A stretch of DNA of 64,000 nucleotides from Hyphomicrobiales bacterium (GTDB taxonomy: Bacteria; Pseudomonadota; Alphaproteobacteria; Rhizobiales; Rhizobiaceae), in NCBI GenBank assembly GCA_900472925.1, contig UCJU01000015.1:107338-171337 (forward strand). Reading direction: 5' to 3'. Each line of letters opens with the position of its first letter. Positions within the stretch are counted from its first letter, which is position 1. Positions 1-9,084 of this stretch are shown one piece after another. The translations under genes and the position numbers were made by a program. Under the pieces are notes generated by a model. That model saw only the letters and a list, made by a program, of their open reading frames with translations. It did not search any database and was not told where the DNA came from.

Positions 1-263
1 GCCCGCGCGGAAGCTGACCCCACTGCAAACAGGGGCCGTTGCAAGACGTGTGATAGATCGAGGTTGCCCGCTGTCAGCACTCGAAGAGCTTCCGTACTGG
101 TCACGGCAAGTGCGTCCGGTTGGCTTGCCAGGGCCAAGGCAGTCGTTTCGATGTGGTGGACGGCTTGGCTCAGCGGCAGAAGTAGCGCTTCATGGCCGCG
201 CTCGCGCAAAAGGGTCGCCGTCTTTTGCCCTGACGCTTGCGGGCGGGTGACGACGACACGCAT
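1..263 (-). CDS. hemD: Uroporphyrinogen-III synthase, N-terminal part (cut by window edge)
   Basis: HemD closes and rearranges hydroxymethylbilane to uroporphyrinogen III, the step after HemC in tetrapyrrole synthesis. Only about the first 87 codons are in the window; the rest lies beyond base 1. The visible N-terminus reads MRVVVTRPQASGQKTATLL, the usual opening beta-strand and TRP motif of the family, and continues with a typical HEALLLPL segment. The start codon lies two bases after the hemC stop, so the two genes are almost certainly translated from one message. Identity rests on the N-terminal motif plus the hemC neighbour; the catalytic half cannot be seen. Confidence 0.9.
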   Translation of the reverse strand, partial: MRVVVTRPQASGQKTATLLRERGHEALLLPLSQAVHHIETTALALASQPDALAVTSTEALRVLTAGNLDLSHVLQRPLFAVGSASAR

Positions 264-265
264 GG

Positions 266-1195
266 TCAGGTCCAACCTTCGAAGAAGCCAGGTCCGGCGG
301 CGGTCCGAACCTGTTCTCCCGCTGTTCGTCCGAGCGTCAAAGCCTGCGCGCATTTACCGGATATCTCGACGCTATGTTCGGTTCGTCCATCTGGGGTCAG
401 AATAAGGCCGGAGAAATGCAGTTCGTCACCGTTACACATCGCATAACCGGCAATCGGCGTGCGACAGGAGCCATCAAGCACCGACAGGAACGCACGTTCG
501 CAGGAGACGGCATCGTATGTCGGGCCATGATTGATGGCTGCGAGCAGTTCATCGATACGGGTATCGCCGTTGCGGCTTTCGATGCCGATGGCGCCTTGCG
601 CAGGTGCGGGCAGGAAGTCCTTCGTTTCCAGCAACTCTGTCGGGACATCTGCCATGTCCAGCCGCTTGAGGCCAGCAAAAGCAAGCAAGGTCGCATCGGC
701 CAGTCCGTCTTCCAGTTTGCGCAGGCGTGTCGCCACGGCACCGCGAAACAGAATGACATTGAGATCCGGTCGCACGCGCCGGATGAGCGCCTGTCGGCGC
801 AACGAGGCCGAGCCAACGGTGGCGCCATGGGGCAGTTCTATCAGCTTTGGGGCGGCGCGACCGATAAAGGCGTCGCGGACGTCTTCACGAGGCAGAAATG
901 CGGAAAGATGCAAGCCATCTGGCAGCTTCGTGGCCATGTCCTTGGACGAGTGCACGGCAAAGTCGAGATCACCTGACAAAAGCTTTGTTTCAAGTTCTTC
1001 GGTAAACAAGCCCTTGCCGCCAACCTCCGACAAAGCGCGGTCGGCGATGCGGTCACCCTTTGTGGTGATCGGCACGATCTCGAACATTTCAGGCGCAAGG
1101 CCATGAGCTTTTACGAGACGATCTCGCGTCTCATGCGCCTGAGCCAACGCCAAGGGGCTTCCGCGTGTGCCGATTCGGAAAGGTTTTGTTTGCAT
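266..1195 (-). CDS. hemC: Hydroxymethylbilane synthase (porphobilinogen deaminase)
   Basis: Cytosolic enzyme joining four porphobilinogen units into hydroxymethylbilane for heme, siroheme and cobalamin. At 309 residues it has the normal length. Visible motifs are RGSPLALAQ near residue 11, the catalytic Asp86 in VHSSKDM, the substrate-binding arginines in GSASLRRQ (128-135), and Cys244 in [11 protein letters not shown], which carries the dipyrromethane cofactor. One oddity: the segment at 151-158 reads RGAVATRL, whereas as I recall the family has Asn at the third position (RGNVxTRL); residue 153 here is Ala (codon at 737-739). The gene is divergent from tsaD across 71 bp and lies immediately upstream of hemD. 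Confidence 0.97.
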   Translation of the reverse strand: MQTKPFRIGTRGSPLALAQAHETRDRLVKAHGLAPEMFEIVPITTKGDRIADRALSEVGGKGLFTEELETKLLSGDLDFAVHSSKDMATKLPDGLHLSAFLPREDVRDAFIGRAAPKLIELPHGATVGSASLRRQALIRRVRPDLNVILFRGAVATRLRKLEDGLADATLLAFAGLKRLDMADVPTELLETKDFLPAPAQGAIGIESRNGDTRIDELLAAINHGPTYDAVSCERAFLSVLDGSCRTPIAGYAMCNGDELHFSGLILTPDGRTEHSVEISGKCAQALTLGRTAGEQVRTAAGPGFFEGWT

Positions 1196-1266
1196 CCGCT
1201 TCTATCCATTGTTACCGGAGGTGTTCGTACCCAAGTTTCTGAAGCACCGCAATCAACGAACCGGCT

Positions 1267-2364
1267 ATGACCTCCTTTCTTCGTATCCTCGGCATCGAGA
1301 CAAGTTGTGACGAAACCGCCGCATCCGTGGTGGTTCGGCACGCTGACGGCCGTGGAGAGATTGTCTCCGACGTCGTTTTGTCGCAGCTGGAAGAACACAG
1401 CGCCTATGGCGGTGTGGTGCCGGAAATTGCCGCACGCGCCCATGTGGAGGCGCTGGATACCTTGGTGGAAGAAGCGTTGACGGGTGCTGGCGTCACACTT
1501 TCCAATATCGATGCGGTTGCTGCCACATCGGGTCCGGGTCTGATCGGCGGTCTGATCGTCGGGCTGATGACCGGCAAGGCGATTGCCATGGCGAGCGGCA
1601 AACCCCTTTACGCCATCAACCATCTGGAAGGTCATGCGCTGACGGCGCGGTTGACCGATGGCCTTTCATTTCCCTATCTGATGCTGCTGGTTTCCGGTGG
1701 GCACACCCAGCTCATTCTCGTGCGCGGCGTTGGTCAGTACGAGCGCTGGGGCACCACCATCGATGATGCTTTGGGCGAGGCTTTCGACAAGACAGCGAAG
1801 CTTTTGGGGCTTCCCTACCCCGGTGGACCGGCGGTGGAAAAAGCTGCCGCAAACGGCAATGCAGATCGTTTTGCTCTGCCGCGTCCGATGGTCGGCGAAG
1901 CGCGGCTGGATTTTTCCTTTTCCGGTTTGAAGACCGCAGTTCGCCAGGCGGCGACGGCGATTGCTCCGCTCTCCGAGCAGGACATTGCCGATATCTGCGC
2001 TTCCTTTCAAAAAGCGGTATCGCGGACACTGAAGGATCGTATAGGCCGTGGCCTGCAGCGGTTCATTGAGGAATTCCCCTCCGTTGACGGTGGGCCATCA
2101 CTTGTCGTGGCCGGTGGCGTTGCTGCCAATCGGGAAATCCGACAAACGCTTCAGGATTTGTGCGACAAACATCGGTTTCGGTTTATCGCACCGCCTCTAC
2201 AGCTGTGTACGGACAATGCGGCCATGATTGCCTGGGCCGGTCTGGAACGCATGGCGCTGGGCATGGAGCCTGATCGTTTCGATACGCAGCCGCGCTCGCG
2301 CTGGCCGCTGGATGCGCAAGCGCAAACCCTGATCGGCTTCGGTAAACGGGGAGCGAAGGCATGA
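1267..2364 (+). CDS. tsaD: tRNA N6-adenosine threonylcarbamoyltransferase TsaD
   Basis: TsaD transfers the threonylcarbamoyl group to A37 of ANN-decoding tRNAs, working with TsaB and TsaE in the cytosol. The 365-residue protein has the ASKHA-fold signature [12 protein letters not shown] at residues 9-20 and the metal-binding NHLEGHA, with His119 and His123, plus SGGHTQL and a GGVAAN segment near the C-terminus. Length is slightly above the usual 335-360. It is transcribed away from hemC and is translationally coupled to gpsA by an ATGA overlap. The Shine-Dalgarno before this ATG is weak, but the protein N-terminus fits the family. Confidence 0.97.
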   Translation: MTSFLRILGIETSCDETAASVVVRHADGRGEIVSDVVLSQLEEHSAYGGVVPEIAARAHVEALDTLVEEALTGAGVTLSNIDAVAATSGPGLIGGLIVGLMTGKAIAMASGKPLYAINHLEGHALTARLTDGLSFPYLMLLVSGGHTQLILVRGVGQYERWGTTIDDALGEAFDKTAKLLGLPYPGGPAVEKAAANGNADRFALPRPMVGEARLDFSFSGLKTAVRQAATAIAPLSEQDIADICASFQKAVSRTLKDRIGRGLQRFIEEFPSVDGGPSLVVAGGVAANREIRQTLQDLCDKHRFRFIAPPLQLCTDNAAMIAWAGLERMALGMEPDRFDTQPRSRWPLDAQAQTLIGFGKRGAKA

Positions 2365-3350
2365 CGGAACGTGAAAAAGTCGTCGTCATCGGTTCGGGTG
2401 CCTTCGGTACTGCGATTGCCGTGGTCGTCGCCTTGGAAAACCGCCATGACGTGACGCTGCTTGGGCGTGACGCGGCGCTGATTGCCGATTTGCGCGTGGA
2501 TGGCATGCACGAGGCCGCCCTCCCAGGTATTTCACTTCCCGATATCCTGAACTACTCCGCCGAGCCGGATGTGCTGCGGGATGCTGGTATCGTTCTCTTC
2601 GCCATGCCGTCCCAGGCCCAGGTGGATGCTGCCCGGAACTACGGTCCTTATCTGGCTAAGGATGCGATTATCGTCACCTGTGCAAAGGGCATCGACCGCT
2701 CATCGGGGCAACTGCTGACGGATGTGCTCGAGCATGAATTGCCCCATCATCCTGTTGCCGTTCTGTCCGGTCCGGGATTTGCGGCCGATATTGCCGGTGG
2801 ATTGCCAACGGCGATGGCCGTTGCCGCCAGCGATGCCGGTGTGGCAGAGCGGCTGGCACAGACCATTTCCGGCAGGACGTTCCGGCTCTATGCCTCGGCA
2901 GATCGGATTGGTGTTCAACTTGGCGGCGCGTTGAAGAACGTGCTGGCGATTGCCGCCGGCATTGTGGAAGGCGCAGGGCTTGGGGATTCTGCGCGTGCGG
3001 CGCTGATTTCGCGGGGCTTGGCCGAGATGTCGCGCCTCGTCGTCGCAATGGGTGGCCAGGCGGATACGGTTCGGGGACTTTCCGGTTTGGGAGACCTCGT
3101 TCTGACAGCCACCAGCCACCAGTCACGCAATCTGCGTTTCGGGATTTCGCTGGGGCAGGGCGGGGAAGCCGCTGCGTTCCATGGCGGGCTTGTGGAAGGC
3201 GCTTATGCGGCCTCCGTCGCCTCACGTCTTGCTGCGCAACGCGGGGTCGAAATGCCAGTGACAGATTCAGTTGCTGCGATCATCGATGGCAAGCTCGATA
3301 TCAAAACCGCCATTCAACAATTGATGACACGGCCCATCACCACCGAGTAG
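2361..3350 (+). CDS. gpsA: Glycerol-3-phosphate dehydrogenase [NAD(P)+]
   Basis: Reduces dihydroxyacetone phosphate to sn-glycerol 3-phosphate, supplying the backbone for phospholipids. The 329-residue protein starts with a Rossmann fold ([13 protein letters not shown], residues 8-20), followed by CAKGI, the LSGPGFA segment, and the substrate-site region [17 protein letters not shown] containing the expected lysine. The start codon overlaps the tsaD stop (ATGA), so the two are coupled. The yciI-like and EVE genes follow with short gaps, suggesting one operon running to about 4.77 kb. Confidence 0.96.
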   Translation: MTEREKVVVIGSGAFGTAIAVVVALENRHDVTLLGRDAALIADLRVDGMHEAALPGISLPDILNYSAEPDVLRDAGIVLFAMPSQAQVDAARNYGPYLAKDAIIVTCAKGIDRSSGQLLTDVLEHELPHHPVAVLSGPGFAADIAGGLPTAMAVAASDAGVAERLAQTISGRTFRLYASADRIGVQLGGALKNVLAIAAGIVEGAGLGDSARAALISRGLAEMSRLVVAMGGQADTVRGLSGLGDLVLTATSHQSRNLRFGISLGQGGEAAAFHGGLVEGAYAASVASRLAAQRGVEMPVTDSVAAIIDGKLDIKTAIQQLMTRPITTE

Positions 3351-3372
3351 GGCCATTCTCGAGGAGACGAAA

Positions 3373-3666
3373 ATGCTGTTTGCTTTCATCTGCAAGGACA
3401 AGCCTGACCATCTGCATGTGCGCATGGAGACCCGTCCTGTTCATCTGGAGCATCTGAACAAGCTGAACGCCGAGGGCACGCTGAAGATGGCGGGTCCGTT
3501 TCTGGACGCCGAAGGAAAGCCAAATGGCAGCCTGGTGATTGTGGAAGCGGCTGACATCGATGCGGCAAAAGCATTGGCAGACGCCGACCCCTACGCCAAG
3601 GCTGGCCTGTTCGAAAGCGTTGATGTGAAGCCCTATAATTGGGTCTTCAATAATCCGGGAGCGTGA
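3373..3666 (+). CDS. YciI-family protein (dimeric ferredoxin-like fold)
   Basis: A 97-residue cytosolic protein of the YCII-related family. It begins MLFAFICKDKPDHLHVRMETR and carries the family pattern of an early His (HLEHL), GPFLDAEGKPNGSLVIVEA and ADPYAKAGLFESVDVKPYNW. YciI relatives have a conserved His-Asp pair and are suspected of small-molecule isomerase or lyase activity, but no function is established that I could assign here. A GAGGAGA ribosome binding site precedes the ATG. It sits 22 bp after gpsA and its stop codon overlaps the possible GTG start of the next gene. Confidence 0.9.
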   Translation: MLFAFICKDKPDHLHVRMETRPVHLEHLNKLNAEGTLKMAGPFLDAEGKPNGSLVIVEAADIDAAKALADADPYAKAGLFESVDVKPYNWVFNNPGA

Positions 3667-3671
3667 CGGAG

Positions 3672-4115
3672 ATGGCGAATTACTGGCTTTTTAAGTCCGA
3701 GCCCGCCACGTGGTCCTGGGAGCAGCAAAAGGCAAAGGGTGACGCTGGCGAAGAGTGGGGCGGGGTTCGCAACTATCAGGCGCGCAACAATATGCGTGCG
3801 ATGAAGATCGGCGATAAGGGCTTCTTCTATCACTCCAACGAGGGTTTGGAAGTCGTCGGTATCGTTGAGGTCTGTGAACTTTCGCAGCCCGATTCGACAG
3901 CGGAAGGCGATGCGCGCTGGGACTGCGTGCACATCAAGGCCGTTTGCGATATGCCGGTGCCGGTTACCCTGAAAGACGTGAAAGCCAATCCCAAGCTTGC
4001 CGAGATGTCTCTCGTCACCTCCATGCGTCTGTCGGTGCAGCCGGTGTTGCTCGAGGAATATCTCGAGGTCTGCCGTATGGGCAAACTCGACAAGCCGCCT
4101 CGCTCACCGGACTGA
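3672..4115 (+). CDS. EVE domain-containing protein
   Basis: A 147-residue single-domain EVE protein (PUA-like fold), the bacterial relative of human THYN1. The diagnostic start MANYWLFKSEPATWSW is present, followed by GVRNYQARNNMRAM and GDKGFFYHS, which form the family's putative modified-base pocket. EVE domains are thought to bind modified nucleobases in DNA or RNA; the ligand here is unknown. I took the ATG at 3672 because family members start MANYW. A GTG at 3663 would add three residues and overlap the preceding stop codon (GTGA), so coupled translation is possible. Confidence 0.9.
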   Translation: MANYWLFKSEPATWSWEQQKAKGDAGEEWGGVRNYQARNNMRAMKIGDKGFFYHSNEGLEVVGIVEVCELSQPDSTAEGDARWDCVHIKAVCDMPVPVTLKDVKANPKLAEMSLVTSMRLSVQPVLLEEYLEVCRMGKLDKPPRSPD

Positions 4116-4121
4116 ATAGAT

Positions 4122-4766
4122 GTGAAGACCGATCCTGAGGTTTTTATCAGAAGCAATACGACCATCATGTCGCCGCCACATGTCCCGGAAATTCGGCTGC
4201 ATCTCGCAAGCGAGGCGCATGATCTGTGGCTGAAAACCGAAGACGAGTTGCAGGAAATCGGTCTTCCGCCTCCGTTTTGGGCCTTTGCCTGGGCAGGTGG
4301 CCAAGGACTTGCCCGGTATGTTCTTGACCATCCAGAGCAGGTGGCAGGCCGCAAGGTGATCGATTTCGCCAGTGGTTCCGGGCTGGTGGCGATTGCGGCT
4401 GCCAAGGCGGGTGCTGCAAGCGTGACAGCTGTCGATATAGACCCCTGGGCGGAAGCGGCAATTTCTCTCAACGCTGCCGCGAACGATGTTGATGTGTGTT
4501 TTAACGGTGAAAATGTGATCGGCAGCGATGTAGACGCTGACGTTCTGCTGGCTGGCGATGTGTTTTACGACCGCGCATTTGCCGAAGCGCTGACCCCGTG
4601 GTTTTCGATGCTGGCCAGCAAAGGCGTCGTTGTTCTTGTCGGCGACCCCGGACGGGCATATCTGCCAAAAACTCGGTTAGAGGCTTGCGGAACATATGAG
4701 GTGCCTGTTACGCGGGTGCTGGAAGACAGCGACGTAAAGAAGACGACAGTCTGGCGTCTCCTGTAA
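4122..4766 (+). CDS. Class I SAM-dependent methyltransferase, METTL20/ETF-beta-KMT-like
   Basis: A 214-residue methyltransferase. Motif I is VIDFASGSGLVAIAAAKAG, followed by the acidic TAVDIDPWAEAAI loop and a LAGDVFYD segment where the catalytic-site motif of METTL21/METTL20-type enzymes lies. Of these families, the one methylating lysines of electron-transfer flavoprotein beta fits best (PPPFWAFAWAGGQGLARY before motif I is characteristic), but the substrate is inference. The start shown is a GTG six bases after the EVE gene; an in-frame ATG at 4167 is an alternative that would remove 15 poorly conserved residues. It ends seven bases from the convergent gene. Confidence 0.8.
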   Translation: MKTDPEVFIRSNTTIMSPPHVPEIRLHLASEAHDLWLKTEDELQEIGLPPPFWAFAWAGGQGLARYVLDHPEQVAGRKVIDFASGSGLVAIAAAKAGAASVTAVDIDPWAEAAISLNAAANDVDVCFNGENVIGSDVDADVLLAGDVFYDRAFAEALTPWFSMLASKGVVVLVGDPGRAYLPKTRLEACGTYEVPVTRVLEDSDVKKTTVWRLL

Positions 4767-4773
4767 AGCGGTC

Positions 4774-5139
4774 TCAGGGGCGGATGACGCAGACACCTGC
4801 CTCATAAGCACACGCTGCCCCTACCGTTCGGCTGTTGACGCGAATAAGCCGAGGTCCGAAGTCCCGTCTCGGTGCTTGAGCGCGACCATTTCTTCTCCCT
4901 TCCGCGGCGAAATAAATCCCGTTTCCGCGTGCCCGAATGCCCGAGATACTGCCCGTATATGTTCCAAGTCCACTGATATAGGATGGCAATCCCTCACCAC
5001 CGTAGGAGGAGGGCTGCCTGTGCCGGCGGCTATGGCTATAGGCGTCGTGTCCGTATTTTTCGCCCGCCTGAGCGTATGACGTGATAGAAATCGGCAACGC
5101 TAAAGCAACAACCGCGGTAGTGATTCGGATCGATAACAT
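4774..5139 (-). CDS. Small exported protein of unknown function
   Basis: A 121-residue protein I do not recognise. The N-terminus MLSIRITTAVVALALPISITSYAQA looks like a Sec signal peptide cut after AQA, leaving about 97 mature residues rich in Gly, Ser, Arg and Tyr. Near the C-terminus are two cysteines (ACAYEAGVC) that could form a disulfide in the periplasm. The chosen ATG has a CGGAGA site at a good distance; an upstream ATG at 5178 would add 13 residues before the signal peptide. It is divergent from sdhC and the TCA-type palindrome lies about 60 bp upstream of its start, so it may share that control. Confidence 0.65.
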   Translation of the reverse strand: MLSIRITTAVVALALPISITSYAQAGEKYGHDAYSHSRRHRQPSSYGGEGLPSYISGLGTYTGSISGIRARGNGIYFAAEGRRNGRAQAPRRDFGPRLIRVNSRTVGAACAYEAGVCVIRP

Positions 5140-5196
5140 GAGCAAGAATCTCCGGATTTTTTCTATTTTCCATGACATCTAAAACGCTTCATCAAT

Positions 5197-5219
5197 TTAC
5201 GTAAACGTAAGATTTTTAT
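5197..5219 (+). promoter_or_regulatory. Palindromic ACGT operator/promoter element upstream of sdhCDAB
   Basis: The core TTACGTAAACGTAA (5197-5210) is an almost perfect inverted repeat (TTACGT, AA, ACGTAA) followed by GATTTTTAT. A matching element lies at 10858-10880 upstream of mdh, with 19 of 23 bases identical, and in both the hexamer resembling a -10 box (here TATATT, 5217-5222) begins exactly 20 bases after the first base of the element. Neither site has a good -35, which suggests a regulator acts between -35 and -10. The shape resembles operators of LiuR-type MerR regulators as I remember them, but that is inference. Confidence 0.6.
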
Positions 5220-5448
5220 ATTCCTAAGAATTGGAAACGCTGGACATTTGATTTTCGATCCGGCTTTTTAAAGCGAATCTTCGTCTCACAATCGATTAAA
5301 TTCGATTCGGCTGTCAATTGTGCTTGTGGTCATGCCCTCCTACGATTAAAGGTCGCGGTTGGTGCAATGCACAGTCTCTCATCATGTGCTGTTGCTTTGG
5401 GCGCGCTCGAACGGTCGTAGCGCACTGGAAAAACGCCGCGAGGTTCTG
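5220..5448 (+). other. Long 5' leader / intergenic region before sdhC
   Basis: About 230 bases between the putative -10 box and the sdhC start. It contains a small inverted repeat (AATCGA at 5290-5295 and TCGATT at 5302-5307) and no convincing open frame with a ribosome binding site. An in-frame ATG at 5359 would add 30 residues to SdhC but lacks family resemblance. If transcription starts near 5228 the mRNA has an unusually long untranslated leader. I recognise no known riboswitch in it. Confidence 0.4.
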
Positions 5449-5841
5449 ATGGCGAATGTGACAAATAACCGGCCTCTGTCGCCACATCTTCAGGTTTACA
5501 AGCTGATTCCAACGATGCTTGCATCGATCGTGCACCGCATAACCGGGGCAGCCTTGTATTTCGGCACGCTTCTGGTCGTGTGGTGGCTGGTCGCTGCCGC
5601 ATCAGGTGGTGCCTATTACGACTGGGTGCAGTGGGCGATGGGTTCGATCATCGGCAAGCTGATCCTGATCGGGTATACCTGGGCGCTGATGTACCATATG
5701 TTGAGTGGCCTTCGTCACTTCATGTGGGATTTGGGCTACGGCTTCGAAAAGCACTTCACCACCAAGCTGGTAAAAATATCGCTGGTCGTGTCCATCTGTC
5801 TGACCGCGCTGATCTGGGTCATCGCCTACATCGTGCGCTAA
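5449..5841 (+). CDS. sdhC: Succinate dehydrogenase cytochrome b556 subunit
   Basis: Membrane anchor of complex II that binds heme b and ubiquinone together with SdhD. The 130-residue protein begins MANVTNNRPLSPHLQVYKL, the typical start, followed by SIVHRITGAALYFG with the quinone-site Ser/Arg region and three membrane helices. The His in LSGLRHFMWDLG lies where the heme ligand is expected. The start at 5449 fits family length; the frame is open further upstream but is not conserved. First gene of sdhCDAB, 12 bp before sdhD. Confidence 0.96.
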   Translation: MANVTNNRPLSPHLQVYKLIPTMLASIVHRITGAALYFGTLLVVWWLVAAASGGAYYDWVQWAMGSIIGKLILIGYTWALMYHMLSGLRHFMWDLGYGFEKHFTTKLVKISLVVSICLTALIWVIAYIVR

Positions 5842-5853
5842 GGAGATCGTTTC

Positions 5854-6234
5854 ATGGATATGCGTACCCCTCTCAACAAGGTTCGCGGTCTTGGCTCTGC
5901 CAAGGATGGCACCGAGCACTTCTGGCGCCAACGCCTGACGGCGGTCGCCAATGTTCCGCTGCTACTGTTCTTCGTGGTGTTCCTGGTCATGTATGGCGGG
6001 GCGCCGCATGCGGAGGTCGTTTCGGCTCTCGCCAACCCGCTTGTAGCAGTGGTCATGGCACTGGTGGTCATCTCCGGCGTCATTCACATGAAGCTCGGCA
6101 TGCAGGTCATCATCGAAGACTATATTCACGCTGAAGGGCTCAAGATCGTCCTCGTGATGCTCAATACATTCTTCGCGATCGTCGTTGCTGGCCTCTGTCT
6201 GTTCGCCATTCTGAAAATCGCATTCGCAGGATAA
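5854..6234 (+). CDS. sdhD: Succinate dehydrogenase membrane anchor subunit
   Basis: Second membrane anchor of complex II, 126 residues. It starts [19 protein letters not shown] and has the family segment [16 protein letters not shown], three transmembrane helices, and the [18 protein letters not shown] stretch whose His and Asp-Tyr residues lie near heme and quinone in characterised enzymes. A good AAGGAG site precedes the ATG. It lies between sdhC and sdhA with gaps of 12 and 6 bp. Confidence 0.96.
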   Translation: MDMRTPLNKVRGLGSAKDGTEHFWRQRLTAVANVPLLLFFVVFLVMYGGAPHAEVVSALANPLVAVVMALVVISGVIHMKLGMQVIIEDYIHAEGLKIVLVMLNTFFAIVVAGLCLFAILKIAFAG

Positions 6235-6240
6235 TCCGTC

Positions 6241-8085
6241 ATGGCATCGATCAGTTCACCTTCCACCAATGGCAAGGCATATACCTATGTCGATCACGCC
6301 TATGACGTGATCGTCGTGGGTGCTGGCGGCGCGGGTCTTCGCGCAACGCTCGGCATGGCAGAGCAGGGCTTCAAGACCGCCTGCATTACCAAGGTTTTCC
6401 CGACACGCTCGCACACCGTTGCGGCGCAGGGTGGCATTGCCGCATCGCTCAACAACATGACGCCTGATAGCTGGCAGTGGCACCTTTACGACACCGTCAA
6501 GGGTTCCGACTGGCTGGGCGACGTGGATGCCATGCAGTACCTAGCCATGGAAGCGCCGAAGGCGGTCTATGAGCTGGAGCATTATGGCGTGCCGTTCTCG
6601 CGTAACGCCGAAGGCAAAATTTATCAGCGCCCGTTCGGCGGCCACATGCAGAACTACGGCGAAGGCCCGCCAGTACAGCGCACCTGCGCCGCTGCCGACC
6701 GAACCGGTCATGCGATTCTTCACACGCTTTACGGCCAGTCGCTGCGCAACAACGCCGAATTCTTCATCGAATATTTTGCGCTTGATCTCATCATGTCCGA
6801 TGATGGTAGCCGTTGCACGGGTGTCGTTGCTTGGAACCTCGATGACGGTACGATCCATCGCTTTTCCGCCAAGATGGTTGTTCTGGCGACGGGCGGCTAT
6901 GGCCGCGCCTACTTCTCCGCAACATCTGCGCACACCTGCACGGGTGACGGCGGCGGCATGATCGCACGCGCCGGTCTTCCGCTTCAGGACATGGAATTCG
7001 TTCAGTTCCACCCGACCGGCATCTACGGAGCAGGCTGTCTGATCACCGAAGGCGCTCGCGGTGAGGGCGGCTATCTCGTCAACTCCGAAGGCGAACGCTT
7101 CATGGAGCGTTACGCGCCATCCGCCAAGGATCTGGCCTCGCGCGACGTCGTGTCGCGCTGCATGACCATGGAAATTCGCGAAGGCCGTGGCGTTGGCAAG
7201 AACAAGGACCACATTTTCCTGCATCTGGATCATCTCGATCCGGCTATCCTGCACGAGCGTCTGCCGGGCATTTCCGAAAGCGCCAAGATTTTCGCAGGTG
7301 TGGACGTCACGCGCGAGCCGATCCCGGTCCTGCCGACGGTTCACTACAATATGGGCGGCATTCCGACCAACTATTGGGGTGAAGTGCTGAACGCCGATAG
7401 CGAAAACCCTGAACGCATCATTCCTGGCCTGATGGCCGTGGGTGAAGCCGGTTGCGCGTCCGTGCACGGTGCGAACCGTCTTGGTTCCAACTCGCTGATC
7501 GACCTTGTGGTGTTTGGCCGTGCCGCGGCCATCCGTGCCGCCGAGGTCATCGACCGCAGCAGTTCCATCCCCGCGTTGAATGTTGGCGCCTGCGACAAGA
7601 TCATGGATCGCTTCGATCGTCTGCGCAACTCCAATGGCGGCACGCCAACGGCTGTTTTGCGTGACAAGATGCAGCGCGCCATGCAGGACGATGCTGCCGT
7701 GTTCCGTACGCAGGAATCGCTGGAAAGCGGTTGCAAGCGCATTTCCGCCATCTGGAAAGAGCTGCCTGATATCAAGGTCACCGACCGTTCGATGGTCTGG
7801 AACTCGGATCTGGTCGAGACGCTGGAACTCGAAAACCTCATGGCCAACGCCATCACCACGGTTTACGGCGCGGAAGCGCGCAAGGAAAGCCGTGGCAGCC
7901 ATGCGCGCGAAGACTTCGTGGATGGCCCGTTCGGTGGCCGTGACGACGTCAACTGGCGCAAGCACACGCTGGCCTGGGTCAACGAGCAGGGCGACGTGAA
8001 GCTGGACTATCGCCCTGTTCACACCGACCTGATCGCCGAAGGCATCGATCTCCAGAAGATCGCGCCTAAAGCACGCGTCTATTGA
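6241..8085 (+). CDS. sdhA: Succinate dehydrogenase flavoprotein subunit
   Basis: Catalytic subunit of complex II, oxidising succinate to fumarate at the cytoplasmic membrane face. 614 residues. The FAD-binding [14 protein letters not shown] lies at 22-35; His58 in [10 protein letters not shown] is the covalent FAD attachment site. Further motifs are [11 protein letters not shown] and the active-site region with EGARGEGG and [10 protein letters not shown], and a C-terminal domain ending KARVY as in mitochondrial-type enzymes. Full length; no disruption. Confidence 0.98.
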   Translation: MASISSPSTNGKAYTYVDHAYDVIVVGAGGAGLRATLGMAEQGFKTACITKVFPTRSHTVAAQGGIAASLNNMTPDSWQWHLYDTVKGSDWLGDVDAMQYLAMEAPKAVYELEHYGVPFSRNAEGKIYQRPFGGHMQNYGEGPPVQRTCAAADRTGHAILHTLYGQSLRNNAEFFIEYFALDLIMSDDGSRCTGVVAWNLDDGTIHRFSAKMVVLATGGYGRAYFSATSAHTCTGDGGGMIARAGLPLQDMEFVQFHPTGIYGAGCLITEGARGEGGYLVNSEGERFMERYAPSAKDLASRDVVSRCMTMEIREGRGVGKNKDHIFLHLDHLDPAILHERLPGISESAKIFAGVDVTREPIPVLPTVHYNMGGIPTNYWGEVLNADSENPERIIPGLMAVGEAGCASVHGANRLGSNSLIDLVVFGRAAAIRAAEVIDRSSSIPALNVGACDKIMDRFDRLRNSNGGTPTAVLRDKMQRAMQDDAAVFRTQESLESGCKRISAIWKELPDIKVTDRSMVWNSDLVETLELENLMANAITTVYGAEARKESRGSHAREDFVDGPFGGRDDVNWRKHTLAWVNEQGDVKLDYRPVHTDLIAEGIDLQKIAPKARVY

Positions 8086-8102
8086 TTTGAGAGGAACTGG
8101 AC

Positions 8103-8882
8103 ATGGTTGAACTTGCTCTTCCCAAGAACTCTCAGATGACTGAAGGCAAGGTCTGGCCGAAGCCGGCAGGCGCGAAAAATGTTCGCGAATACCGGATTTA
8201 TCGCTGGAACCCTGATGACGGCCAGAACCCGCGTATCGATACCTATTACATCGATATCGACAATTGCGGTCCGATGGTTCTGGACGCCTTGCTTTACATC
8301 AAGAACAATGTCGATCCGACGCTGACGCTGCGCCGTTCCTGTCGCGAGGGTATCTGTGGCTCCTGCGCGATGAATATCGATGGCACGAACACGCTGGCCT
8401 GCACTAAGGGCATGGAAGAAATCAACGGCACCGTTAAGGTCTATCCGTTGCCGCACATGCCGGTTGTCAAGGATCTCGTTCCCGATCTTTCAAACTTCTA
8501 CGCCCAGCACCGCTCCATCGAACCATGGCTGAAGACGGTATCGCCGACGCCTGCCAAGGAATGGAAGCAGAGCCATGATGACCGCCAGAAGCTGGATGGT
8601 CTTTACGAGTGCATTCTGTGCGCCTGCTGCTCTGCGTCCTGTCCCAGCTACTGGTGGAATGGCGACCGTTATCTCGGTCCTGCCGTTCTGCTGCAGGCCT
8701 ATCGCTGGCTGATCGACAGCCGCGACGAGGCAACCGGTGAACGTCTCGATAACCTCGAAGACCCGTTCCGCCTCTATCGCTGCCATACCATCATGAACTG
8801 CGCACAAGCCTGTCCGAAGGGTTTGAACCCTGCCAAGGCGATCGCAGAAATCAAGAAAATGATGGTTGAGCGTCGCGTTTAA
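8103..8882 (+). CDS. sdhB: Succinate dehydrogenase iron-sulfur subunit
   Basis: Carries electrons from SdhA to the quinone site through three clusters. The 259-residue protein has the 2Fe-2S motif [15 protein letters not shown], the 4Fe-4S motif [16 protein letters not shown] and the 3Fe-4S/4Fe-4S pair [17 protein letters not shown]. It is 17 bp after sdhA and is the last gene of the operon; a strong hairpin follows at 8908-8939. Confidence 0.98.
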   Translation: MVELALPKNSQMTEGKVWPKPAGAKNVREYRIYRWNPDDGQNPRIDTYYIDIDNCGPMVLDALLYIKNNVDPTLTLRRSCREGICGSCAMNIDGTNTLACTKGMEEINGTVKVYPLPHMPVVKDLVPDLSNFYAQHRSIEPWLKTVSPTPAKEWKQSHDDRQKLDGLYECILCACCSASCPSYWWNGDRYLGPAVLLQAYRWLIDSRDEATGERLDNLEDPFRLYRCHTIMNCAQACPKGLNPAKAIAEIKKMMVERRV

Positions 8883-8907
8883 GTGCGGCTCATAATCGAT
8901 GATAGTG

Positions 8908-8939
8908 AACAGGCCGCGACTCCCCGTCGTGGCCTGTTT
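8908..8939 (+). terminator. Terminator hairpin after sdhB
   Basis: A 13-bp stem (AACAGGCCGCGAC paired with GTCGTGGCCTGTT, one G-T pair) with a six-base loop, 25 bases after the sdhB stop. The following T run is short (TTTGATAAT). It closes the sdhCDAB unit. Confidence 0.8.
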
Positions 8940-9084
8940 GATAATAACGGGGCGGGAGACTCCATAAAAATCGACTGAAATTGCAATTATCGCGGTAGCG
9001 GCTTGCGTTAGCTAATGCTTTGGTAATAATTCAGCCGTTTTGTGTAGACATGGTCCTGCCGAAGCAGAAAATCGGGAGCTTGAG

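Noticed and set aside
5290-5307. AATCGA/TCGATT repeat as a Fur or RirA site in the sdhC leader
   Set aside because: Arms of six bases are short and do not match a Fur, RirA or Irr consensus that I know; it may be chance in an A/T-rich leader.
6541-8022. A 493-codon minus-strand frame antisense to sdhA
   Set aside because: A shadow of the sdhA coding strand; no motif or independent regulatory signal.
8908-8939. The inverted repeat after sdhB as a repeat family or operator
   Set aside because: It sits just after the last gene of the operon, and a terminator explains it fully.
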